A DNA stretch of 41,204 bases, from the NCBI GenBank assembly GCA_024401635.1, contig JAKSKP010000011.1, positions 1 through 41,204 on the forward strand, given 5' to 3'. Source of the stretch: Bacteroidales bacterium. Its GTDB lineage: Bacteria > Bacteroidota > Bacteroidia > Bacteroidales > UBA932. Below, piece by piece: positions 35,516 through 41,204 of the stretch. How positions within the stretch are numbered: position 1 is the first letter of the stretch; each line of letters opens with the position of its first letter. The notes beneath the pieces are model-generated. The model saw nothing but the letters and a program-made list of their open reading frames with translations. It was not told where the DNA came from and ran no database searches. The translations under genes were made by a program, and so were the position numbers.

Positions 35516-36581
35516 GCCTCTCGGCGTTCTCAGCTATCTGAAGCTGGTCAATCACCTCCTGTATCGCTCCGTCCATGAACACGGGAAGATTGTACATCGT
35601 ATAATTGATGCGGTGGTCGGTGACGCGTGACTGGGGATAATTGTAAGTGCGGATCTTTGCACTCCTGTCACCGGTGGAAACCATAGTCTTGCGTTTCGCG
35701 GAAATGCCGTCCATATACTTGGAGTATTCCAGGTTGTACAGACGCGTACGAAGTTCGGCGAGAGCCTTGTCGTAGTTCTTCAGCTGCGAGCGTTCATCCT
35801 GGCACTGAACAACTATGCCGGTGGGTATGTGGGTCAGACGGATAGCGGAATAGGTGGTATTGACGCCCTGTCCGCCGGGACCTGACGCGCAGAAGATATC
35901 CTTGCGTATATCACTGACGTTCAGCTCCACGTCAAATTCGTCAGCCTCGGGAAGCACCGCCACGGAAGCTGCGGAGGTATGCACCCTCCCCTGGGTCTCG
36001 GTCTGGGGTACACGCTGTACGCGGTGAACTCCGGACTCGTACTTCAGCGTACCGTACACGTGGTCACCGCTGACACGGCACACAAGGTTCTTGAAGCCTC
36101 CGGCGGCACCTTCGCTCTGGTCGGTTACCTCCACCTTCCAGCCCTTTGACTCGAAATACTTCATATACATACGGAAAAGGTCACCGGCAAAAATGGCGGC
36201 TTCATCTCCACCCGTACCTCCACGTATCTCCAGAATGGCGTTCTTGGCATCCTCCGGGTCGGCGGGGATGAGCAGAATCTTGATGTTCTGCTCCATTTCG
36301 GGAAGTTTGGGCTCGATGTCCGCAATCTCCTCCTTGGCCATATCCCTGAGGTCGGGATCCTTCTCGTTAGCGGCGATGTCCTTGGCCATTTCGAGTTCCT
36401 CTACCATCTTGCGGTACTCGAGGCCTGCCTTGATTATGGGTTCCAGTTCCTTGTATTCCTTGTTGAGCTGGACATATTTCTTCATATCGGAAATCACGTC
36501 CGGTTGTGCAAGCTGCTCCTGCAATGAATTGTACTTTTCCTGCAGGTCGCTGATTTTTTGGAGTAGGGAATTTTCTGCCAT
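35496..36581 (-). CDS. prfA: Peptide chain release factor 1
   Basis: Recognises UAA/UAG and triggers peptide release; 361 aa. The GGQ motif is at 236-238 (GPGGQGVNTTYSAIRLTH). The RF1 codon-recognition tripeptide PxT appears as PQT at 192-194 (RVPQTETQGRVHTSAASV); RF2 would have SPF here. The N-terminal coiled coil covers about 1-100. The ATG overlaps the stop of the upstream GNAT-like gene by one base (TGATG), so the two are coupled. No prmC methyltransferase is adjacent. Confidence 0.96.
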   Translation of the reverse strand: MAENSLLQKISDLQEKYNSLQEQLAQPDVISDMKKYVQLNKEYKELEPIIKAGLEYRKMVEELEMAKDIAANEKDPDLRDMAKEEIADIEPKLPEMEQNIKILLIPADPEDAKNAILEIRGGTGGDEAAIFAGDLFRMYMKYFESKGWKVEVTDQSEGAAGGFKNLVCRVSGDHVYGTLKYESGVHRVQRVPQTETQGRVHTSAASVAVLPEADEFDVELNVSDIRKDIFCASGPGGQGVNTTYSAIRLTHIPTGIVVQCQDERSQLKNYDKALAELRTRLYNLEYSKYMDGISAKRKTMVSTGDRSAKIRTYNYPQSRVTDHRINYTMYNLPVFMDGAIQEVIDQLQIAENAERLKAAGE

Positions 36582-37699
36582 CAGTCTATATCTTTAATGT
36601 AACATCTGCGGCGCATAAAAAGTCTGGACGAGCCGTAGCCCTCCCATACCTTTGCCGCTGAATTGGTTTCTATCTGCGGATTCGATATCGAGTATATCAC
36701 TCCTGCCTTTGTGTATTTGACCGAAGTGATGCAATGAAGCAAAGCGTTGAGACCCTTGCCCTGCCACTGGGGAGATGCCCCGTTCAGGAGCAGGTCCATA
36801 GTATCGTTATGGCCATACAGAGCCTTCAACAGGTATATCCATCCGAAGGGGAAAAGACGTCCTTTAGCCTTTTTCAGGGCCCCGCTTATGGACGGGATGG
36901 CTATGCCGAAAACGGCGACTTCACCGTCTGCGTCCACAAGGACCGTCGAACTGCGGTCGCTGACCATCGACAGGCTTTCGCGGGCAAGCTCCTTCTTCTC
37001 GGATTCGGTAAAAGGGATGAAATTGTACACGTTGCCATAGAAAGAATCGCTGTACATCTGCAGGAAAGACTGCACTTTCTCCTTGTCCTTCAGCAGCTTG
37101 CCCAGATTGGCGATACTCAGACGGTAACGTTCCCTGAGACGTTCGGCGATTTTCACCAGCCTCTCGGGCACCTCGGTACCCGTCATTATGTACTGCACCC
37201 AGTCGCATTCCTTTACAAAGCCCATACGCTCCAGAAATTCCGGATAATAGGGATAATTGTATATGGTATTGAACTGAGGAGTGTTTTCGAACCCCTCGAC
37301 GAGCATACCCTGCTTTCCCAGCGTATTGTAGTACAGCGGACCGTGGACCTGCGTCATCCCGCTGTCCGCAGCCCAGGCCGACGCAGTATCGACAAGAGCC
37401 TTGGCGACATCAAAATCCCTGACAGTGTCGAACCATCCGAAACGGCAGCATTTCTTGCTGTACAGCTCATTGTATCGGGGATTTATCATAGCGCATATGC
37501 GCCCGAGCGTCCTGCCGCCGTCATCGACGGCCAACCACAGGCGATGGCTGCAATACTCCAACGGAGCGCAGGAGGTCAGACTCCTGATCTGGTCCGAATG
37601 AAGGGCCGGGACGTATTGCGGACAATCACGGTACAGTCTGTCGGGGAATGCGACAAACTCCTTGAGCTGTTTCCGTGTTGTAACCTCAACAATACGCAT
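36581..37699 (-). CDS. GNAT-like acyltransferase, Bacteroidetes conserved family
   Basis: A 372-aa cytoplasmic protein. The N-terminal half (RIVEVTTRKQLKEFVAFPD; RLWLAVDDGGRTLGRICAMI; FGWFDTVRDFDVAKALVDTA; VHGPLYYNTLGKQGMLVEGF) and the C-terminal half (GLNALLHCITSVKYTKAGVI) read as GNAT-fold units. I know similar proteins across Bacteroidetes, annotated only as N-acetyltransferase-like or hypothetical. The frame is open to an ATG at 37720, but the -7 box at 37725-37718 covers it; the ATG at 37699 is the likely start. Coupled to prfA, which raises the possibility of a translation-related role, but substrate is unknown. Confidence 0.8.
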   Translation of the reverse strand: MRIVEVTTRKQLKEFVAFPDRLYRDCPQYVPALHSDQIRSLTSCAPLEYCSHRLWLAVDDGGRTLGRICAMINPRYNELYSKKCCRFGWFDTVRDFDVAKALVDTASAWAADSGMTQVHGPLYYNTLGKQGMLVEGFENTPQFNTIYNYPYYPEFLERMGFVKECDWVQYIMTGTEVPERLVKIAERLRERYRLSIANLGKLLKDKEKVQSFLQMYSDSFYGNVYNFIPFTESEKKELARESLSMVSDRSSTVLVDADGEVAVFGIAIPSISGALKKAKGRLFPFGWIYLLKALYGHNDTMDLLLNGASPQWQGKGLNALLHCITSVKYTKAGVIYSISNPQIETNSAAKVWEGYGSSRLFMRRRCYIKDID

Positions 37700-37717
37700 A
37701 TAAGTGCAAATGAATTG

Positions 37718-37725
37718 CAAAGATA
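37718..37725 (-). promoter_or_regulatory. Bacteroidetes -7 box for the GNAT-like gene and prfA
   Basis: TATCTTTG on the minus strand, 18 bases before the ATG at 37699 and just past the tcdA stop. It shows that the GNAT-prfA pair is transcribed separately from tcdA and rules out the upstream ATG at 37720. Confidence 0.6.
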
Positions 37726-37737
37726 AACAAATTCCAC

Positions 37738-38469
37738 TTATAAACCGTCAACGCCTTCGAGCAAATGCAGTATGGCGGTCTGGGCGCACGCACAGCCGAA
37801 AACCGCAGGCAGATAGGAAATCGTGCCCACGTTCGACTTCTTGTTGCGGCCTTCCTCGCGCACGAAGGCGTTTTCATCGGGAAGTTCCTCGCTGAAAACC
37901 ACCTTGAACCCGCGTGATATGCCGTATTCGCGGCGCAGACGCTTCCTCACCATATATGCCAGCGGGCAGTTACAGCTCTTTGAAATATCCGTGATGCGCA
38001 CTTTGGTCAAATCGTATTTGGCCCCGCTGCCCATGCTGCTCACAAGAGGAATACCGTTTGACACACAATGATTTATCAGCGCAAGCTTAGGCGCAAGGGT
38101 ATCTATGGCATCCACCAGGAAATCCAGGCTGTAGCCGTCCAGCAGCGTGCCGGCATTCCCGACATCCAGATATTCGCAGACCTTGCTTACCCTTATGTCA
38201 GGATTAATGTCCCTAAGCCGCTCTTCCAGCACATCGGTCTTGCTCCTTCCCACGGTGCTTGTCAGGGCAAGAAGCTGGCGGTTGCGGTTGCTGTCCCCCA
38301 CCGTGTCATTGTCCACGGCCACGATATGTCCCACACCCGCACGGGCCAGCATTTCCGCAGCATAGGCGCCCACGCCACCCAGACCGACCACCGCAACGGT
38401 GGAAGCGCCGAAGCGTTCCAGAGCCTTTTCGCCTACGAGAAGGGCCGTCCTTTCCTGCCATAGTTCCAT
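37738..38469 (-). CDS. tcdA: tRNA threonylcarbamoyladenosine dehydratase
   Basis: E1-like enzyme (TcdA/CsdL) cyclising t6A37 of tRNA to ct6A; 243 aa. ATP-binding GLGGVGA at 29-35 in VAVVGLGGVGAYAAEMLARA, then VDNDTVGDSNRNRQLLAL with the adenylation Asp and Arg residues, and the family block VVFSEELP. The fold is shared with MoeB/ThiF, but there is no rhodanese or thiazole context, and the length fits TcdA. A -7 box (TAACTTTG) ends only seven bases before the ATG. Divergent from mazG. Confidence 0.9.
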   Translation of the reverse strand: MELWQERTALLVGEKALERFGASTVAVVGLGGVGAYAAEMLARAGVGHIVAVDNDTVGDSNRNRQLLALTSTVGRSKTDVLEERLRDINPDIRVSKVCEYLDVGNAGTLLDGYSLDFLVDAIDTLAPKLALINHCVSNGIPLVSSMGSGAKYDLTKVRITDISKSCNCPLAYMVRKRLRREYGISRGFKVVFSEELPDENAFVREEGRNKKSNVGTISYLPAVFGCACAQTAILHLLEGVDGL

Positions 38470-38476
38470 AACGAGT

Positions 38477-38484
38477 CAAAGTTA
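38477..38484 (-). promoter_or_regulatory. -7 box abutting the tcdA start
   Basis: TAACTTTG on the minus strand, seven bases before the tcdA ATG. Same box sequence and same spacing as at the fur-family gene, suggesting a leaderless or near-leaderless message. Confidence 0.55.
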
Positions 38485-38496
38485 GGGATTTTTTGT

Positions 38497-38504
38497 TAAA
38501 TTTG
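38497..38504 (+). promoter_or_regulatory. Bacteroidetes -7 box for mazG
   Basis: TAAATTTG, exact TAnnTTTG, 20 bases before the mazG ATG at 38525. Only 12 bases separate it from the opposite-facing tcdA box. Confidence 0.6.
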
Positions 38505-38524
38505 CAGGATATAAAACGCACAAT

Positions 38525-39382
38525 ATGCATACAAGGGAAGAAAAGCTGCAGGCCTTCGGGCGTCTGCTCGACATAATGGACAAGGTACGCGAAGGATGTC
38601 CCTGGGACAGGAAACAGACTTTCGAGTCGCTGCGTCCGCAGACAGTGGAGGAAGTTTATGAGCTGAGCGGCGCCATTATGGACGGGAAACGCGAGGAAAT
38701 ATGCAAGGAGCTCGGCGACGTGCTGCTCCACGTGGTGTTCTATGCCAGACTCGGACAGGAGGAGAATGCGTTCGATGCCGCGGACGTTTGCGACAGGATA
38801 AGCGACAAACTGGTGTACCGCCACCCTCACATATTCAGCGACGTGCACGTTGACACGGCCGAAGACGTTTCCCGCAACTGGGAAATGCTCAAGACGAAGG
38901 AGAAAGGCGGCAACAAGACAGTGCTGGAAGGCACCAAGGGGCTTCCCACGCTGCTCAAGGCCTATCGTATGCAGGACAAGGCCCGCGGTGTGGGCTTCGA
39001 CTGGGAGGTGCGCGAACAGGTTTGGGACAAGGTGGTCGAGGAACTCGGCGAATACCGCGACGAACTGGACGCAGCGGCCGCAATAGAGGCAAGAGCCGCC
39101 TCGGATGAAGCATATAAGGCATCTGAACAGTATGCCGCGGACAAGGAGGATGCGATGAAGCGCGCCGAAGGCGAATGCGGAGATTTCCTTTTCAGCGTCA
39201 TCAACGCCGCCAGGCTGTACAAGATCAACCCCGACAACGCACTGGAGCGTACCTGCGAAAAGTTCCGCCGCCGCTTCACCTATCTGGAAGAGCATACCAT
39301 ACGCAAGGGCCTCGACCTTCACGACATGACCCTGGCCCAGATGGATGCAATCTGGGACGAAGCCAAGGCAAAAGGACTTTAG
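38525..39382 (+). CDS. mazG: Nucleoside triphosphate pyrophosphohydrolase MazG
   Basis: House-cleaning NTP pyrophosphohydrolase, 285 aa, with two MazG units. The first: CPWDRKQTFESLRPQTVEEV at 25-44, with EExxE metal ligands (Glu42, Glu43, Glu46) and ELGDVLLHVVF (Glu62, Asp65). The second: VWDKVVEELGEYRDELD, then EGECGDFLFSVINAARLY. An alanine-rich insert lies between them (about 180-205, AAAAIEARAASDEAYKASEQ). C-terminal RFTYLEEHTIRKGLDLHDMT is typical. A single gene with its own promoter; nothing intact follows on this strand. Confidence 0.95.
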   Translation: MHTREEKLQAFGRLLDIMDKVREGCPWDRKQTFESLRPQTVEEVYELSGAIMDGKREEICKELGDVLLHVVFYARLGQEENAFDAADVCDRISDKLVYRHPHIFSDVHVDTAEDVSRNWEMLKTKEKGGNKTVLEGTKGLPTLLKAYRMQDKARGVGFDWEVREQVWDKVVEELGEYRDELDAAAAIEARAASDEAYKASEQYAADKEDAMKRAEGECGDFLFSVINAARLYKINPDNALERTCEKFRRRFTYLEEHTIRKGLDLHDMTLAQMDAIWDEAKAKGL

Positions 39383-39400
39383 ACGAGTTCCTGCGCTCTG

Positions 39401-39514
39401 TCAGAAAGTGAAATTCAGGCCAAGGCTGAACAGCCTGCGGTTGTTGTCCTCAATCTCCACCCTCACGCTTTTCCTGTCGGAAGAGCTTATCTCGGTTCTG
39501 GTGTCGCCAAAAAT
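39401..39514 (-). pseudogene. C-terminal remnant of an outer-membrane beta-barrel protein
   Basis: The minus strand encodes 37 residues ending in RRLFSLGLNFTF and a TGA at 39403-39401. An alternating polar/hydrophobic tail with a terminal Phe after a glycine is the classic end of outer-membrane barrels such as TonB-dependent receptors. The preceding segment (TRTEISSSDRKSVRVEIED) fits a surface loop and strand. The frame stays open upstream to about 39680 but loses barrel character and has no ATG, and a plausible + strand gene occupies that stretch. I read this as the stump of a gene whose 5' part was replaced. Confidence 0.6.
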
Positions 39515-39529
39515 ATCTTTATTCAAAAT

Positions 39530-39676
39530 ATGACAAAGTTCAATCTCAACTGTTCCCGCTACAGTAGTCCGAAAGTAACAATAATTGAGGTAGCTGCCCG
39601 GAAAGTGCTCTGCCAGAGTGGCAATGAACCCATGAAGGACGAGGATTATGGAGACGGCGGTTTTAGCGAAGTATAA
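39530..39676 (+). CDS. Small Bacteroidales-type protein (48 aa)
   Basis: ATG at 39530 to TAA at 39676, 48 aa. It begins MTKFNLNCSRYSSPKVTIIE, continues VAARKVLCQSGNEPMKDEDY and ends GDGGFSEV. The pattern of a short 'Y-x-x-P-x-V-x-I-I-E-V' strand, a 'K-x-L-C-x-S' stretch and a Gly/Asp/Tyr-rich tail recurs in many very short Bacteroidales ORFs of unknown role that I recall from surface-protein loci. A TATCTTTA at 39514-39521 is a one-mismatch -7 box, but close to the ATG. No function can be given. It sits between a barrel remnant and a broken ATPase gene. Confidence 0.5.
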   Translation: MTKFNLNCSRYSSPKVTIIEVAARKVLCQSGNEPMKDEDYGDGGFSEV

Positions 39677-39746
39677 GGATTAATCAGAGAAAACGAAACA
39701 GCTATATGAGAAGGATAATTGAATCAGATCCCAATCGCTTGTGTTG

Positions 39747-39839
39747 TCATTGAACAATTCCTTGCCAGCGAGTTTGTAAAACAGAAAAAGCCCCGCTTAT
39801 GCTACATAAACCGCTCAAGTGGAACTGGAGCCTTCGCAT
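39747..39839 (-). other. Possible 30-aa ORF or small RNA behind an orphan promoter
   Basis: Downstream of the promoter at 39890-39861 the minus strand has an ATG at 39839, a 21-base leader, and a 30-codon frame (MRRLQFHLSGLCSISGAFSV, then LQTRWQGIVQ) ending at 39747. I do not recognise the peptide. The transcript also contains a short TTATG/CATAA hairpin and a GGGGCTTTTT run at about 39799-39786, so a small RNA is an alternative. Between 39677 and 39990 I see nothing else gene-like. Confidence 0.3.
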
Positions 39840-39860
39840 AGGAGTAGGACTTTTCTTGTG

Positions 39861-39890
39861 CAAAGATAAACAAAATGTCATAAACGCAAA
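39861..39890 (-). promoter_or_regulatory. Orphan consensus promoter
   Basis: TTTG at 39890-39887, 18 bases, then TATCTTTG at 39868-39861 on the minus strand: a close match to the Bacteroidetes TTTG / TAnnTTTG promoter, facing a region with no large ORF. Confidence 0.55.
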
Positions 39891-39957
39891 ACCACGGAAA
39901 AGCAAATAATTATTCACATTGTTGGTATAACAAGCCGCTTTATGTGAGGAGTTTTAT

Positions 39958-39980
39958 TAACTTTGTGAATCTAACGGAGG
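39958..39980 (+). promoter_or_regulatory. -7 box and strong ribosome binding site for the DUF4062 gene
   Basis: TAACTTTG at 39958-39965, then GGAGG at 39976-39980, ten bases before the ATG at 39991. Such a clear Shine-Dalgarno is rare among the genes in this window and marks the gene as differently built. Confidence 0.6.
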
Positions 39981-39990
39981 AAAAGTAAAG

Positions 39991-41083
39991 ATGATACGGG
40001 TATTCATAAGCAGTGCTCAGAAGGAGTTTTCCGAGGAAAGGAAGGCTCTGGTCAAGTATATCCGGGAAGACGTACTTCTTTGCAAGTTTTTCCAGCCGTT
40101 CATTTTCGACGAGCTGCCGGCAATCAACCTGTCGGCTCCGGAAGCATACTTGTATGAGGCTGCTCACAGCCCTCAATCTGGCAACGGAAGCCGGGCGTAT
40201 TACAAACGCCGCCCTCCTGCTGTTTGCAAAGAATCCACAGCGGTATTTTGTCAGCAGCGTGGTGAAGTGTATGGTATTCCCGACCGACATTATGACGAAA
40301 CCAATCCTGTCGCATCAAGTTTACCAAGGCACTCTCTTCGAACTGGTTGACGCGGCAAAGGGTTTTGTCATGCAGCATATCGATGCGAAAGTCGGTACCA
40401 GGAAAAACAGCAATTCAGTCGATATTGAATACGAGATACCTATTGAGGCTGTCGCTGAGGCTATTGTGAACGCCTGTGTGCATCGCTCATACGAGAGCAC
40501 CGGATCCGTACAGGTAATGCTCTTCAAAGACAGGCTCGAAGTATGGAATCCGGGCACTCTTCCTTATGGTATGACTACAGCCAAACTGAAACAGCTGCAC
40601 TCCTCCGTTCCCGTGAACCCTATTCTTGCAGTTCCTGCTTTTCTGGCCGGATACATTGAACACTCCGGAACCGGCACAACTGATATTGTCAACTACTGCA
40701 AGAAAGCCGGATTGAGAGAACCGGAATTCATACAGGACGAAGATTTCAGGGTGATAATCTGGAGAAAAGGCACAAAAATGGATGAACCCCAATTTATCCC
40801 TGATGCTGAACATGTTATAGAATCCAAGGCTCAAGATGAACCCCAGATTGAACCCCAGATTGAACCCCAGATTCAGTCCGATGAAACAACGTACCAGAGG
40901 TGCCGTGTTTTGCTTGAGACCATCATTTCAAAACCGTATCTGACGAAAGAAGATCTTGGCAAACAACTGGGCGTTTCGGAGTCCACAATCAAAAGGGATA
41001 TCGATAAGCTTCGCAAAACTTACCGTATTACTTGGATTGGCCCCACCATTGGAGGCCGGTGGGAAGTCGAGCGGCTGAAATAA
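39991..41083 (+). pseudogene. Broken DUF4062 / RecG-like ATPase regulator gene
   Basis: The first frame (39991 to about 40158) encodes a DUF4062 start: MIRVFISSAQKEFSEERKAL to FDELPAINLSAPEAYLYE. It then turns to nonsense, while the +1 frame takes over at an ATG at 40154. That frame runs to 41083 (309 aa) with LLTALNLATEAGRITNAALL, IPIEAVAEAIVNACVHRSYE (GHKL/HATPase_c_4), LEVWNPGTLPYG and SGTGTTDIV, then a repeat linker and a C-terminal winged helix (YLTKEDLGKQLGVSESTIKR). In full-length relatives the end of DUF4062 and an AlbA_2 domain lie between these parts, so about 150-250 residues appear deleted with a frame change. The downstream ORF could still be translated from its own ATG. This family is common on accessory elements. 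Confidence 0.8.
40838..40873 (+). repeat. Three perfect 12-bp tandem repeats (linker)
   Basis: GAACCCCAGATT is repeated three times without change, encoding E-P-Q-I three times between the ATPase-like domain and the C-terminal winged helix. A diverged unit (gaaccccaattt) lies earlier at about 40784. The in-frame unit length means copy number can change without breaking the reading frame. Confidence 0.9.
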
Positions 41084-41204
41084 AATTTTTTGTTGTAAAT
41101 GTTCCGATAATATTGTGTTATCTGAAGATACGATTTCATCCTACAAAATGTGGTAATGATGCCAAAAGTGGTTGGTGATACAACACCTAATTAATTAAAT
41201 ATCA

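Noticed and set aside
39515..39680. Extension of the barrel remnant frame upstream as one minus-strand gene
   Set aside because: No start codon, no barrel-like pattern, and the opposite strand carries a more protein-like 48-aa ORF.
40140..40165. Programmed ribosomal frameshift in the DUF4062 gene
   Set aside because: No slippery sequence or stimulatory structure is evident at the junction, and joining the frames would still leave out the AlbA_2 domain; a deletion explains it better.
41084..41204. Possible further gene at the right edge
   Set aside because: Only A/T-rich sequence with short frames; nothing supportable before the window ends.
1..41204. tRNA, rRNA, CRISPR arrays or intact insertion sequences
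   Set aside because: No cloverleaf-like segment in the gaps, no regularly spaced repeats, and no transposase-like ORF.

Overview
The window reads as a Bacteroidales chromosome of fairly high GC, possibly Alistipes/Rikenellaceae-like (the family is a guess). Supporting signs are: repeated TAnnTTTG -7 promoter boxes in front of genes; few Shine-Dalgarno sequences; the long Bacteroidetes-type LeuRS and NhaA; the Rpb6-like omega subunit; a DUF4293 membrane protein; the nadK-uppS-bamA-ompH envelope block; and the trxB-bamD-rpoZ-recN order. Most of the window (1-39400) is dense, conserved core genome. The last ~1.8 kb is a decayed accessory patch.

Layout. 1-5098 (-): phoH-potABCD, a polyamine ABC importer whose genes overlap or abut; potD runs off the left edge. 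5153-12095 (+): a SPOR-type lipoprotein, a degenerate M28 peptidase fused to a TonB C-terminal domain, leuS, two tandem YitT-family membrane proteins, and a small membrane-anchored AraC-type protein. 12085-14355 (-): a ClpA/ClpC-type unfoldase. 14436-18287 (+): gyrA and a secreted TPR protein, closed by a strong bidirectional terminator. 18384-20711 (-): nucleoside phosphorylase and nhaA. 20783-22452 (+): DUF4293 protein and fabF, closed by a second bidirectional terminator. 22564-27264 (-): nadK-uppS-bamA-ompH. 27353-31213 (+): pdxJ, an OmpH-like lipoprotein, a glycosyltransferase and a LysM/periplasmic-binding-fold protein. 31202-34999 (-): trxB-bamD-rpoZ-recN, with a hairpin between bamD and rpoZ. 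35069-35515 (+): a Fur-family regulator divergent from trxB. 35496-38469 (-): tcdA, a GNAT-like protein and prfA. 38525-39382 (+): mazG.

39383-41204 differs from the rest. It holds a 37-codon tail of an outer-membrane beta-barrel gene, a 48-aa small protein, an orphan consensus promoter with a possible 30-aa ORF, and a broken DUF4062/RecG-like ATPase gene that has lost its middle and changed frame.

The envelope theme is strong: BamA, BamD, two OmpH/Skp proteins, UppS, a SPOR lipoprotein, a TonB_C fusion and a LysM protein. The most novel candidate is the SPOR lipoprotein plus M28-TonB_C pair (5153-6945), where three of five expected zinc ligands of the peptidase are gone while the fold motifs remain. 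No rRNA, tRNA, CRISPR array or intact insertion sequence was seen.
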